This document shows, piece by piece, positions 10,922-22,387 of a DNA stretch of 64,000 nucleotides. A program made the position numbers and the translations under genes. Positions within the stretch are counted from its first letter, which is position 1, and each line of letters starts with the position of its first letter. Source of the DNA: Rhexocercosporidium sp. MPI-PUGE-AT-0058. Lineage: Eukaryota > Ascomycota > Leotiomycetes > Helotiales. The notes below the pieces were generated by a model. The model did no database searches. It had not been told where the DNA came from and worked only from the letters and a program-made list of their open reading frames with translations. The stretch covers positions 496,001 to 560,000 of the forward strand of contig JAGTJL010000003.1 in assembly GCA_020746875.1 (NCBI GenBank), read 5' to 3'.

Positions 10922-11587
10922 TTCTGCTGAAAATCAGGGCTAAATTGAGATTCTGAAGGACGAGGAACGATGAAGGAAAGAAGGAGATAAATAAAGGGAA
11001 GGAGGAAAGAGCTCCAACTACCTCACGTTCAATGCCGCCTACCTAGAACAAACCACGCCTAGCACCATTCTAGATCTATGATGTTGTAGACTATTCACAT
11101 GGAAAAACGGCAGCTCGGCAAAGCAATCGCCAGACGCAAAAATATCGAGGAGCGCCCATAAAATCAAGCTCTGTAGAGAATGAGAAGGAAGTCGAAAACG
11201 CGGGGTTGGCGGGATGATCTCATTAGTTCGCGGTGCCTGCCATCTGAAGTTAGGGTTGCCCGAGATCAATCCAAAATGGCTTTAGTTTATTGGATATCCT
11301 TCGCTAGCTGATGTCTAGAAGGACTTCGGTGGAACGAGTTGCCTCGAGCATATTTGTTAGGAGCGTCCAGCGGAGACAGCAGAGTCGTCCACAAACTATT
11401 TGATGCGTGACTTTCGGCTTTCTTGCCCGGCTGAGTTGCTCCAAGAATCATGAGACCAAAGAGTTGTAAGGTATCCAGTTCAAATTTGTAAAATATTGAA
11501 TTGGTGTTGCTCTGCAGAAACGTCAAACGATTAGTTCGATTAACAAGTGTGAATCACACAATCCACAAGCCAATTCTCTAAACAGCT
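10922..11587. other. intergenic; esterase promoter and transporter 3' flank
   Basis: Small ORFs only, no recognised family. The promoter of the minus-strand esterase should lie at about 10922-11100, which is purine-rich (gaaggaaagaaggag type). Confidence 0.45.
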
Positions 11588-13515
11588 CTAAACATCTGCC
11601 AGCTTCTCAATAGGTAGCTGCATCGTAGCCATAACCGTCTCCGCATTCCTAGGCTCTAAAGATTTCTTGACTGGATCCGGGGCTTCAAACACCTCCGCAA
11701 GTTCCTCAAGCGTACGATCCTTCGTCTCAGGGAAAAATTTCCAAATGAACGCCGCCTCAAGGAGATCCCAGAAAACAAAGACAAGGTAGAAATAGTACCC
11801 AATCTTCTCAAATGCAGGCCCAGAGGAGTAGGCTAAGACGATGGAGATAGCGCTGGACATGAAGTTTCCGAGCGCTGTCCCCTTGGCACGGTTGTATGTC
11901 GTGAGCGTCTCAGCGATGTACATACTCTGCTGAGCAGTCCATCCGATGGAAAATACGACACCAAAGAGGAAGACGAAAGCGATGGTTGTGTTTGCGGCAT
12001 GGGTGTTACTTGGGTCATCGACAGCCATTTTCGAGGTTCCTGTAATGACTGCAAAAATAACGGAGGCGCAGAGAATGCTGTAAATCAACAAAGGACGACG
12101 ACCGACACGATCAGTGAGACGTGCACCAAGGAGAGAACCGAGGAGTCCGAGGACGGAGTTTACTGCGTTCAGAGCTAAAACTTTCTTCTCGTCGGTGATA
12201 CCAGCGGTGTTCATCATGGTGACCAGGTAGTAACTGGAAAGCGAATTTCCCGAAGCCTAACAGAGTCAGAAATTAGTCTTCAGACACAGCGGATCTTATT
12301 GAAGCTTACCTGTCCCATAAAAGCCATTCCAAGCACACATATCAATCGACGGCGGTCACTGTGCGTGTTCCACAACTGGCGATAATCCCACCATCTCTTG
12401 TCCGCCACCTCAGTCGAGAGTTGTGCAAGCATTTCCTTCAATTGGAGCTGGACGATGGGGTGGCCGACCGAACCTTCGCCATGAAGTTGGGCCAAAATCT
12501 CAGCTGCCTCTTCGACTCTGTCGTGTTGCATGAGCCATCGGGGCTATTAGACATGGTCAGTACATACCAAAGTTGAAGAACTGGGTGGTGACACTTACAG
12601 ATTCAGGCAGGAAGAAAACGAAGATTGCAACAATGCCCGATGTTCCCAGCTGCATCCAAACGGGGAGTCTCCAACCATTATTGCCCTCGATGTAGGCACT
12701 ACCGTAGACGACCCAACCTGCGATGATGGCTCCGAGAGGCCACATGCAGTTGTAAAATCCAGTGAGAGTTCCGCGCCACTGGGTATGTCAGTCAATATCA
12801 TTGAAACATACCATGACCTCGTCTCAGAGATATCAAATAGACGTACCTTAGGGTGTGCCAATTCGCTCACGTATGTGGGCGCAGCGATACAGCAATAAGA
12901 TACACCAAAACCGAGAAGGAATCGTCCGCCCATAAATTGAGGCATGGCTTTGCTCGTGGCTCTACAGTCTTGGTCAGCCCAATTGAAGGAAGAGCTTGCC
13001 TTGACCCAATGCGGACCAAAACACTTACTGCACACAGGTTCCAATAATGATGACAACAGCTCCAATAAACATTCCAACACGACGACCGAGTCTATCGGTA
13101 GCGAATGGTACGAGGGGAGCGGCCGCAAGACTTCCAACGTTGTAGATCATGAAGACGATACCGGTGGATGAACCAGATGTTTTCCTAGTTTTCGAGTTAG
13201 CTTCATCTTCCATGGATATCTGGGAGCATTTGCTGGAATAACTTACATATCGAATGTCTTTTGGTAGGATGTCATTCCATTCAAACCACCCATCAGAGAG
13301 CCATCATATCCATTCAAACAACCACAACAGTAAGCCACGAATAGTACACCATAGAGTCGGAACATCGACCACGTCCACGGAGAGTACTTTTTGCTATCGA
13401 CTTCCTCCGCAATCTCGATCGCAACAGCGACAGGGTTGAGATCGGTCTTGAAGTCATTAGACAAGACATTCTCCTTCTCATTCACTTCCGGAAGAGTGGT
13501 TTTGGTGTCGGCCAT
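11588..13515 (-). CDS. MFS sugar transporter (hexose/lactose-permease type)
   Basis: A plasma-membrane proton:sugar symporter of the MFS sugar_tr family, 540 aa, about 12 helices. Exons on the minus strand: 13515-13247, 13184-13029, 12961-12847, 12778-12599, 12543-12310 and 12256-11588, all with GT-AG borders and consistent phase. Motifs in order: a cytosolic Glu/Asp-rich N-terminus, [12 protein letters not shown] in helix 1, [10 protein letters not shown] after helix 2, [11 protein letters not shown] in helix 4, [12 protein letters not shown] at the exon 4/5 join, [14 protein letters not shown] after helix 8, and [17 protein letters not shown] at the C-terminus. This resembles fungal lactose permease-like transporters; the actual sugar cannot be told. 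The gene is intact, unlike the MFS remnant at 2.8-4.5 kb, which belongs to another family. It lies in tandem with the esterase. Confidence 0.93.
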
Positions 13516-13602
13516 GACTTTGGCTTTCCAGCAAAAACAAGAGAGAAGATGAAAGATATTGGTTTGTAGATCAAAACACCCCTTCAATGGCACGAAGTCT
13601 CC

Positions 13603-13630
13603 TTATATAACATTCCCAACATATCCCCGC
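13603..13630 (-). promoter_or_regulatory. TATA box and possible CreA-type site for the sugar transporter
   Basis: TTATATAA at 13603-13610 lies about 90 bp upstream of the ATG. Just above it, 13625-13630 reads GCGGGG on the coding strand, which fits the 5'-SYGGRG carbon-catabolite repressor consensus. That consensus is short and common, so the site is only suggestive. Confidence 0.4.
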
Positions 13631-14543
13631 CACCGCACCTTGCCTTATTCCCAGAACTCCCTTGAACGTCGCATCTCCGTCTCCCCACTCCTCAATTAAA
13701 GCCCATCGCCCCCTAAGCCCTATTCCCTAGACCCCGCCTAAGTCCATCCTAGCTAGGTACTGTACATACTCAGAAGCCGCATCCATTTCAGCCATCTCAT
13801 TGGTGCGCGTGCAAGCAAGGGTGTTATCTTGGCGACTGCACTAAACACACCCAAGCACAAGAACATATCCCCGACTTCCCCAGCTTGGCTTCCAACCCCG
13901 CGCTCGGTGCCGAAGCAGGCTTTGAGTGGCTATTTTTCTGGACAGGGAGGTGAGTGGTGGGATTTGGGCGTTGTAGCATTGGTGTATGTGCCGATCTTTT
14001 CTGGGGAAGGACTGGATCCCCGATTGCCCCGAGTGTCTGATGTGACTTAGTTGTGCTACTGCAGGAAACTGGATTGTAACATCAGTAGTGGTGCTCTTCG
14101 CAAGAAGAATATGGAGAATGCGCGAGGTTGGCCCGAAGATTCTTGAGAGATTGCGGAGCTCGATTGTACCGTGCTACCTCCTTCAAAGTGAGATGTTATT
14201 AGTATTGGACTCGTAGAGCTTGACAAAAAGTGTTCCTAGATACTAAGTACTGACTCACCAAGCTTGGAGAGTAAATTTGCACAGCAGGTAATTAAATAAC
14301 GGAATTCAACTCCTGATGCATGGTAAAAGATACTTTGTGTGAAATTTAAAGAAAAACACTGCAGAGAATAGTATCATGGATGGTAATCTGCAAGCAAGAT
14401 CTGTGATCTGTTGCTAATGTATTTCCCACAGTATTGTATTGAGTGCAGAGTGTCCATTCGTTAGTAAGCTTGGGAATATGTGTGTGATACACCGCCAAAG
14501 TCCGATGTAATGTTCAAATGCCGATATGTGTGAATCGATTTTT
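13631..14543. other. intergenic
   Basis: About 0.9 kb. One 73-aa ORF (13829-14050) has no recognised pattern. It includes the transporter's distal promoter and the 3' flank of the next minus-strand gene. Confidence 0.45.
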
Positions 14544-16049
14544 CTATTGTAGAGGCTCAGGAGCCCCTGAAGATTCCGTAACTTCGCCCACCTGGGTATT
14601 TTTCCTGTTGCTCTTTGTCCGAGTGATTTGCTCGTCTTGATGTTCAGCCAAGTACCCTTGGATTTTCCAAAGTTGTGACTGTAGCTCGACCGTAACGTTC
14701 TTGTGCTTCAGCACCACAACCTCCTTCTCAAACACGCTTTTCGGGACCAATTCTCTCAGCTCATCCATCTTCTCTTTCCCTAATAGCGTCTGAAGGTTGT
14801 ACACCGGAACCTTTCTTTTCTTTCTTCCAAGTTGCGGTCCCACAGCATCAAAGTCCTGGTTCCCAACATCCAGAGTCGCAAACTCAGGTGGTCCTTCGGT
14901 CTCTTCACCCCTCCTATTCCCAGTCCACAGAAATGCAGCAACCTGCGGCTTTTTAAAAGCATCTTTCCAATCACTACAGCCAACCAAATACCCTCGCTTC
15001 AGCTTACACAGATGAACGAGAGCCTCAGAAAGGCGGCGACCCATTAACATCGGGACGAAATCTTCCATGTCTTCTCGCCAACCAGAATCGCCGTATGCCT
15101 TCGTCACAGATTTGATGCCTTGCCAGTTCCCAGGGAGCAATTTGGCATGAACCTTTCTTGGTCTGCCTCTGGAGGTTCGTTTCTGGCCGGATTCTGGGTC
15201 GACTATGCTTTGTAGCAAGTCTCTTCTGTTGAGGGTATAGACCTGATATCCGATCTTAGATGGTGTGGGCTTCTCCTGCACCGGCAAAACATTCTCTACC
15301 TGCCCCGGATTTTCCAATTCTTGTCCTTCTTCAGACTCTTCCGCTTTATCCAAGACCTCTCTCTCCTTTCCTGGAAGATGTTTTTTCGCTAACTCGGTCG
15401 GCACGTACCACGGATCTCCAGTCTTAGGATCGGACATCACCCTGAAGCCCTGTAGGAAGAAAGAGGGCAGTTTGGTGCCGCTGATTGCGCATCTGCGGAC
15501 TGGTGTTGCAAGAGCGAGGGCGAATGGGTTCTTTGCTAACTGCTGTTGAAAAGGTGTGGGCGTCTTGGTCGGCGGGGGTTTTGGAGCTTTGTGTTTCTGT
15601 CTGGCCTCGAGGAATGCTGGGTTCATGAGCGGAGAGAGAGGTAGAGGACGACGTTTGAAAGGTGGCTTAGAAGCATCTTCTGAAATGCCTGGTGGTGAAT
15701 TTGCAGAAGAAGTAGACGTCGACTCGATTTTGACATTGGTCGGGGCTTGCGAATTCGAATCCGTGACATTCTCTTTTCCAGACCGAACATGCTCTACAGA
15801 AACTGTATCTCCGCTAGCTTTTGCTGGACCAGCAGCGGATTCAGCAGAAAGTTCCCTCTCAGTAGCAAGGAATCCGGATTGTGAAGCTTGTTGATTTGTG
15901 CTAGATATGCCCCTGTTTTGGTAACCTATGGAGAGCTTCCATCTTGTCCGAAGCTCAGTGTAGTTAGATGTTCGTGTAGAGCATGATCGAGAGGCTGTTG
16001 CAAGCCACCTTGCAGTGCTGCTACCGTAGGAAATCGTGCATCTGTTCAT
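14544..16049 (-). CDS. conserved-looking fungal protein, probably mitochondrial, function unknown
   Basis: One uninterrupted 501-aa frame. The N-terminus is rich in Arg, Ser and Thr with no acidic residues in the first 30 (MNRCTISYGSSTARWLATAS), as expected for a mitochondrial presequence. Residues about 45-170 are low-complexity. From about residue 175 it becomes ordered: NPFALALATPVRRCAISGTK and LPSFFLQGF, then YQVYTLNRRDLL, LLPGNWQGIKSVTKAYGDSG and the Lys/Arg-rich GRKKRKVPVYNL. The ordered half gives me the impression of a fungal mitochondrial, possibly ribosome- or expression-related, protein. I cannot place it in a named family. It starts about 200 bp from ClpP on the other strand, so the two may share a promoter. 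Confidence 0.75.
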   Translation of the reverse strand: MNRCTISYGSSTARWLATASRSCSTRTSNYTELRTRWKLSIGYQNRGISSTNQQASQSGFLATERELSAESAAGPAKASGDTVSVEHVRSGKENVTDSNSQAPTNVKIESTSTSSANSPPGISEDASKPPFKRRPLPLSPLMNPAFLEARQKHKAPKPPPTKTPTPFQQQLAKNPFALALATPVRRCAISGTKLPSFFLQGFRVMSDPKTGDPWYVPTELAKKHLPGKEREVLDKAEESEEGQELENPGQVENVLPVQEKPTPSKIGYQVYTLNRRDLLQSIVDPESGQKRTSRGRPRKVHAKLLPGNWQGIKSVTKAYGDSGWREDMEDFVPMLMGRRLSEALVHLCKLKRGYLVGCSDWKDAFKKPQVAAFLWTGNRRGEETEGPPEFATLDVGNQDFDAVGPQLGRKKRKVPVYNLQTLLGKEKMDELRELVPKSVFEKEVVVLKHKNVTVELQSQLWKIQGYLAEHQDEQITRTKSNRKNTQVGEVTESSGAPEPLQ

Positions 16050-16249
16050 GCCACATTCTTTGCTGTTGAATGTTTCGGAAGGTAACTCGTACTGGTTGTT
16101 TTGTGGACGTCAAAAATCAATTGAAGTCGAGCTTTCAAGATCCCTGCCAAGCGGATCGCGCTTCCTTTCCGCCTTCGCGTCTCCCAACCTCAGTCGCAAG
16201 ACTCTCTCTTGAAGCTTGATAGCATTCAACCAATTTCGACAAATCTACA
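16050..16249. promoter_or_regulatory. bidirectional promoter region (unknown mitochondrial-type protein / ClpP)
   Basis: Only 200 bp separate two divergent start codons, both of proteins with mitochondrial-type N-termini. No clear TATA box is seen. Confidence 0.5.
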
Positions 16250-17030
16250 ATGTTTGCAACGAGAATACTACGGGCGCCAGCTCGCAATGTCTTTCGACAA
16301 AGTCTGCGAAGCTTTTCTTCGATACCCTCACAAGCAGAGCCTCCAAAGTCATGGACGCCAATGCCATTGATTACAGAGACAATTGTAAGTTCCAATTGTA
16401 CCCAGAAGCTAGGAAATTTTGCTGAAAATATAGGGAGGTGGCTATCGACAATCAGATATCTTCTCGAAACTGCTGCAAGAACGAATCATTTGCTTGAACG
16501 GCGAAGTAAATGATGTCCTCTCCGCCGCTGTCGTTGCCCAGCTTCTCTACCTAGAATCCGATGCGCCGGAGAAAGCTATCACACTCTACATAAACTCTCC
16601 CGGTGGATCCGTGACGGCCGGTCTAGCAATCTACGATACGATGTCGTACATTCGGTCACCGGTCTCCACAGTTTGCGTTGGACAAGCGGCTTCAATGGGC
16701 AGTTTGCTGCTCTGTGGTGGGGAGAAGGGGAAGAGGTTCTGTTTGCCACACAGCAGTGTTATGGTGCATCAGCCGAGTGGAGGATATTTTGGGCAAGCGA
16801 GCGATATTGCGATCCATGCACAGGAGATCTTGAGGGTACGGAGGAAGTTGAACGAAATATTCATCAAGCATTTGACAAAGGCGCATACGTTAGAGGATGT
16901 TGAGCGGTTGATGGAGCGTGATAGATTTCTGAGTGCTGAGGAGGCATTGGAGATGGGTATTGTGGATGAGATTTTACAGAGGAGGGTGGAGGGGGAGGAT
17001 AAGAAGAAAGAGGGAGAGAATGATACGTAG
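16250..17030 (+). CDS. clpP: mitochondrial ATP-dependent Clp protease proteolytic subunit
   Basis: ClpP (peptidase S14) forms the double-heptamer chamber that degrades proteins fed in by ClpX in the mitochondrial matrix. Exons 16250-16384 and 16434-17030 give 243 aa. The N-terminus [20 protein letters not shown] is a matrix-targeting peptide. The core has [20 protein letters not shown], then GQAASMGS with catalytic Ser at about 132, MVHQPSGG with His at about 157, and [20 protein letters not shown] with Asp at about 208. Ser-His spacing of 25 matches E. coli ClpP. A charged tail rich in Glu and Lys follows. The gene is intact. Not all fungi keep ClpP, so its presence is a useful marker. Confidence 0.96.
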
Positions 17031-17118
17031 AACGAATGGATGCTTGCGCAAATCAGTCGTGTCATACAATGCTATTGAGGCCGCTAATACACACAGTTCC
17101 AACCCCCGACTATCCCGT

Positions 17119-18094
17119 TCATAGCTTCGAATCCCTTCCATCACCTCCAACTCTGGCAAGGATCCAATCAGCCACATCATTGGCAAACACTGCTCTGTTT
17201 TCTGGCAAGTCTGCATGCAACTGATGGGACCAACCCTCGTAGGTCTTGAACTCCTTGTCTTCCAGCCCAGTCTGTCTCTCAAACCACTTCTTACTCTCAT
17301 CGTAACTAGTTCCCTTATCTTCCGTACCATGTGCAAGCCAAACGCTCTTCACATTCGGGTTCAACTTGACCTTGGCCTGGTTTAGCGAGGAAGTTCGGTC
17401 AAGCATACCAGCCAATCCTTCCAAGGTCCCGTTTCCGTGCAAGAGCTTGTCTTCTGAGAGTGACTGGACAACATCCTTATCTCTCGTCAGGTTGACTGCA
17501 GGGAGCGCCGAAAATCGTTGCTTGTGCGGGAGCAACTTGCCCGCCAACCTTCCAGCGAAGACCACCGGCCACATGGGTTCGAAGCCTTTAGGGAAGCCAA
17601 TGAACGGACTTTCCAACAACCATCCACGGATATCTTTCATGAGATCAGCGTACTTGGGATCAGAAGCCAACATCAAAGCCTCTCCACCACCCATAGAGTG
17701 ACCCATGATAAAGAGCGGAACAGAGCATGGCAATTGGGATTTGATGAAGGATACAATGTCAGCGATGACTTGATCTGTTGGTCCGGTTAGGCCTTGATCA
17801 GCGGGCTTCTTTACGGACTTCCCCCATCCTCGTTGATCAAATGCAGAGACTTCGACTCCTCGAGAGGCAAGTGTTGGGAATAGCTCATAGTAACGGTTAC
17901 AGTGGTCGTTAAACCCATGGATGAAGACGAGCTTAGCTGTTGGGGCTCCATCAGGCTGAAAAGCAAGTCAGTTGAAAGGCCCTGTAAGATTCTGTGACTT
18001 GAGTCTCTGCATAGTATATTACACTTACTTTCCAAGTCTTAGTATATAGAGAAGCATTCCCGACCTCGTGGGTTCCTTCGATTTCAGTAGGCAT
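17119..18094 (-). CDS. monoacylglycerol lipase-type serine hydrolase
   Basis: An alpha/beta hydrolase (Hydrolase_4) similar to human MGLL and yeast Yju3, which split monoacylglycerols to fatty acid and glycerol. Exons 18094-18029 and 17955-17119 give 300 aa. It has VFIHGFNDHCNRYYELFPTL with the HG oxyanion region, FDQRGWGKS, the nucleophile elbow GHSMGGGEA with Ser at about 109, the Asp in HGTEDKGTS and the His in GWSHQLHADL. No signal peptide is seen, in line with lipid-droplet or cytosolic relatives. It starts about 290 bp from the divergent methyltransferase gene and converges closely with ClpP (about 90 bp between stops). Confidence 0.9.
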
Positions 18095-18385
18095 AGTGAC
18101 AGCCCGGATAGTTGCTAGTTGTGTGTTGAGATCCGTAAAGATCGACGTCTCGGCAAGTCTGACTTTTGCAATCCAGACCCAGTCGTTTTAGTACAGTGGA
18201 TAGTTGAATTCTCAAATTGAAGATCCGAACTCCTTTGATGTCTTTCGAAGCTGGATCTCGGTCCAGAGCTCTGATCGAGGTCGCTGATCATCAGCAGGGG
18301 TCTTCGGTGCCGAGGCGGCCGCATGCATGTGAACTCGACCTTATTTTTCGAGGAGCTCAATCTTCAGCATCACTCCAACTTCCAG
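18095..18385. promoter_or_regulatory. bidirectional promoter region (lipase / TRM61-like)
   Basis: About 290 bp between divergent starts. No TATA box stands out. Confidence 0.45.
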
Positions 18386-19701
18386 ATGACAACTCTGCAA
18401 CGCCTTTGTCCAAGTACGAGTCGCATCTTGTCCAGGGCAGGAGGTCTCTCGAGTTTTTCATGCAGCTCGCGGTCTTACTCTAAGAGGGTTGTGAAGGGTA
18501 ATAGGATTTCTGGCTCCTCTCTGTTCGCTTCAATGTATTAACTCACATAGAAAATGACATCGTCCTGTTGAAGCATCGAACCAATCCGAGCGCTCCTATA
18601 CTCTCCGGAAAGCTTCGTGTAGGGCGTAAAACTACTCTATCGTCTAATTCTAATTGGAAGGACTCTATAGAGAATGATCAGATCATTGGGAAAGAGTTGC
18701 GGGACGTAGTCACTTCGAGAAAAGGTGTCAACTATCGCGTTCTTGAACCGAGTCTTGCGGATTATACGGACTGCTCTCCTCGAATAGTAACACCGGTAAG
18801 TATTTGTCACCTTATGCAGTCTGATGTTCTGCGGTTTCTAACCACATGATAGTAGATCTACTCCCAAGACGCGAATTTAATCGTCTCCCTCCTCGACTTA
18901 CATCCCTCTCCACCTCGACCAAACGCTATAGATAACGAGAGGTTGGAGATATTCGAAGCTGGGACGGGCCATGGAGCCCTGACTCTACATCTTGCGAAGG
19001 CTATTCATGCTGCGAATCCGCCAGCTCCCATACCCGAACCAACGTCGCAGACCGACGATAATAACGCTCAACTTGAGGACTTGAATAACGATAAGGCATG
19101 GCGAGCAGCTCGTAGAGCAGTTATACACACCCTTGATATCAATGTTGCCCACTCACAGCATGCCAAACAGGTGGTCAAGAACTTCCGAAACGGTCTCTAC
19201 TTCCCAAATGTCGACTTCCACGCAGGCACAATCGAAGAGTATCTATCCGGAAGGCAGGCAACCTCAGATGAGCCTTTCTTGGACCATGCAATACTTGATC
19301 TTCCAGCAACACAGAATTATTTCGACATTGTAAGCAAAGCTATGAAGCCACATGGGACATTGATTGGCTTCTGTCCAAGCATTACACAGATCAATGCTTG
19401 CATCTTACTAGTAAAGCAGCAGAACTTGCCATTCTTTCTTGAGAAGGTCATTGAAACAGGGGGTTCAGTAGGAGTTGGGGGAAGAGAATGGGACGTCCGG
19501 CTAGTAACACCAAGAGCTTTGAAGAACGAGTCCAGAGACAAGACAGATGGGACGGATGTCGTTGAGGATGCAGTGGCAGACCGTAAAGTGTCAGAGGTAT
19601 CGAACAGTGGAGGAGAAATGGTATGTAGACCAAAAGTTGGAGTGAGGGTCTTTGGCGGAGGCTTTTTGGGTGTGTGGCGTAAGATTACTTCATTCTCATG
19701 A
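18386..19701 (+). CDS. TRM61/GCD14-like tRNA (adenine-N1) methyltransferase, probably mitochondrial
   Basis: SAM-dependent methyltransferase of the GCD14 fold, expected to make 1-methyladenosine in tRNA. Exons 18386-18497, 18551-18795 and 18856-19701 give 400 aa. The N-terminus (MTTLQRLCPSTSRILSRAGG, then Ser/Arg-rich) looks like a mitochondrial targeting peptide. NYRVLEPSLADYTDC and the typical IYSQDANLIVSLLDL precede the Rossmann motif I EIFEAGTGHGALTLHLA. HTLDINVAHS is the second strand and DHAILDLPATQNYFD the family-type catalytic loop. The leader suggests an organelle paralogue rather than the nuclear Trm6-Trm61 catalytic subunit. The C-terminus ends in a hydrophobic GVRVFGGGFLGVWRK block. 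Confidence 0.85.
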
Positions 19702-20103
19702 TAGAATGTATGATAGATAGATGTACGATTTGTAAGTATACTGCATGATACCAATATCAACCTACACTCTTTGAACATCTCGAGAAATTTTTCCCCATAC
19801 TGGCACGAGGCTCGGAACAAAGGAGTAGGCTGAAGCTATTGACAGGGTTCTTTCGTCTTAGCTTCCCTGACTAGCTGACCCCGGATTTCGTCTCAAAGAG
19901 CCTGAAATTATGGACACCAACTCGAGCTCCCCCTTTCTATGACCCGCCAGTCTTGAATGTTACTATTCGCAGAAGACAATGAGATAGTCGCAATGTGCGC
20001 ATGACTGAACACGGATGGAAAAGATCAGCCTTGGATACCCTTCAGCACAGCTATTGATTGTGGCGGCAGCTAGCTCAGCATCAACGGCTACAGCTACTGC
20101 AAC
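19702..20103. other. intergenic
   Basis: About 400 bp holding the methyltransferase 3' flank and the promoter of the phosphoesterase gene. No features recognised. Confidence 0.45.
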
Positions 20104-21857
20104 ATGACGAGACGGATTGTAAGGACTCCTCTGGGACAATCTGTGTATCAACATTGCTGACTTTTGTTGTACAGGTTCGCACGGTAAGCCAGCTTGGGGC
20201 TCTCGCCGTCTTGACCATCGTAGTCATCTTCTTCCTCGATAACAAATTTCGAGTCCTCCCCTCCGCAATCCATAACGCCCTTCCTGCGCATCACCCTGGC
20301 CTGGTGATCACTGACATAACGGTGACCTCTTGCTCGCGCATAAATGTCTTTACATCTTGCAAGCTCGACTCGGAGGTATGGCATCGAATCGAGAAGGATC
20401 TATATCTGGGGAAAGGCTGGGTCAGTAGCGCATTCGTGCATATCAAGCGGAAAAAGGAGGAGGAACTTTTGGCGGAAGACAAAGTTATTGTGGACGTCAA
20501 AGTAGGGAGATTGGACCCCAGTACGGGAGTGAAAGGAGAAGCGGATGAGAGGTGGGAGTCAAGACCGGCAGGGTTGTGGTTGAAAAGGTCGGCGAAAAGA
20601 CATGCTAGCGATTCGCACCAAGCGATCACATCTGTGGACGTCTTATTTGGAGCGGATGCCGTAGACCCAAGAGACGGATGGCAGATAGTAGGCACTCCAC
20701 TGCTACTGGAAACAAGCGGAGAGGGACAAGAGGCCAGGTTGAGTGTAAGGAGAGGCAAGGAGGCACCACACTCCAGGCCAGTCCCGAGGATTGGAGAGAA
20801 TGGGAAGTTCAAGATCATGCAGGTGGCAGATTTGCATTTGAGCACTGGGACAGGAGCTTGCAGAGATGAAATGCCAGTTGGTTATAATGGCGGGAAGTGT
20901 GAGGCTGATCCCCGGACACTAGAGTTTGTTGGGAGACTTTTGGATGAAGAGAAGCCCGACTTGGTGGTGCTGAGTGGAGATCAGATCAATGGAGAAACAG
21001 CTCCCGATGCTCAAAGTGTGAGTGATTTTGTCCCCCGATGAGTGCCTTTACATTACTAACCCGGTTACTAGGCGATATTCAAATATGCCGAACTTTTCAT
21101 CAAGCGCAAAATTCCTTACGCTACCATTTTTGGTAATCACGACGATGAAGGGTCACTCCCTCGTGCTGGGCAAATGTCCCTGATCGAGTCTTTGCCGTAC
21201 TCGCTTTCGGCCGCTGGCCCTGAAGACATCGATGGTGTTGGAAACTACTACGTTGAGGTTCTCGCACGTGGAAGCTCCAAGCACTCTGCTCTTACAATCT
21301 ATTTATTAGATACACACGCCTACTCGCCCGATGAGCACAATTTCAAAGGATATGATTGGCTCAAGAAGAATCAAATAGACTGGTTCAAGGCCACTGCTCA
21401 GGGATTGAAGAAAGAGCATGCTGGATATACACATATTCACATGGATCTAGCATTCATCCATATACCACTTCCCGAATACCGAGACGCCACATTACCTCGG
21501 AAGGGAGAATGGAGAGAAGGTGTCACAGCACCCGGATTCAATTCTGGTTTCAGAGACGCCTTGGTCGAGGAAGGCGTCGTAATGGTATCATGTGGTCACG
21601 ACCATGCAAACGAGTACTGCGCATTGACGAGTAATGAAGCGAAGAACCCGGCTATGTGGATGTGCTATGCTGGAGGAGCCGGATTTGGTGGCTATGGAGG
21701 GTACGGCGGATATCACCGCCGAGTTAGGTTCTTTGATATCGATCTGAACGAAGCACGGATCCGAACGTGGAAGCGTGTCGAGTATGGAGATATTGGAAAG
21801 AGGATCGATGAGCAGATCATTGTTGAGGGAGGCCGTGCTAGAGCTCTTGATGCCTAG
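20104..21857 (+). CDS. DCR2-like calcineurin-type phosphoesterase
   Basis: Metallophosphatase of the purple-acid/Dcr2 group; yeast Dcr2 is a dosage-dependent cell-cycle regulator. Exons 20104-20118 (15 bp only), 20175-21017 and 21072-21857 give 547 aa. After MTRRIVRTVSQ comes a hydrophobic anchor (LGALAVLTIVVIFFL), so it is probably a type II membrane protein with a lumenal or vacuolar domain. Metal motifs in order: KIMQVADLHLS, VLSGDQING, YATIFGNHDDEG, FIHIPLPEY and SCGHDHANEY. All five phosphoesterase blocks are present, so the enzyme should be active. A Gly/Tyr-rich loop (GFGGYGGYGGYHRR) lies near the C-terminus, as is common in this group. Confidence 0.92.
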
Positions 21858-22387
21858 GTCTTGTGGGGCCACACTGGGGTGCTGGCTAGGTTGTAAATGT
21901 TCGAATCGAGCGAAGGAGGGTTGGGAAAATGCCTGCATCGTTAACCAGGGTATGGGGCAGGCGTTAGGAGCTGGGACTTGGATTAGCATAGGTATGATGG
22001 GACGGCCTTTCCTCTCGAGAGATTCTTGTAAGCTTTTACAGTGGTTGGATGGTCTGTCCAGTGAACAGCAATACAATACCACTTCTATCTGCTCCACGTT
22101 TGTAAAACCTTGGATCGCTTATGCGGGAAATGACCGTTGCCACAAAGACAGCTCCCAAGTGCTGACCCAGCCCGTCGGAATTGGCGCCTATGTACTGCCA
22201 AGTGGGAATTCTAGCCGAAATGCATGCTTAGCCTCACGGTAGACCCAACTGAAGTCAACCTCGTGGAAGACATCTCGTTGACATGGCGAATTTTTGGCTG
22301 TAGCCTACACAACTTCTTATAAGACTATATATCAACCGCTTGTTCGCGACGCCGGGGGAGGGCTTGGGTGTTTCCCTAGTACGAGTC
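21858..22387. other. intergenic; promoter of the STAND gene
   Basis: About 530 bp. A 155-aa ORF overlapping the previous gene's end is judged a shadow. TATATAT occurs at about 22326-22332, some 60 bp before the next ATG. Confidence 0.45.
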
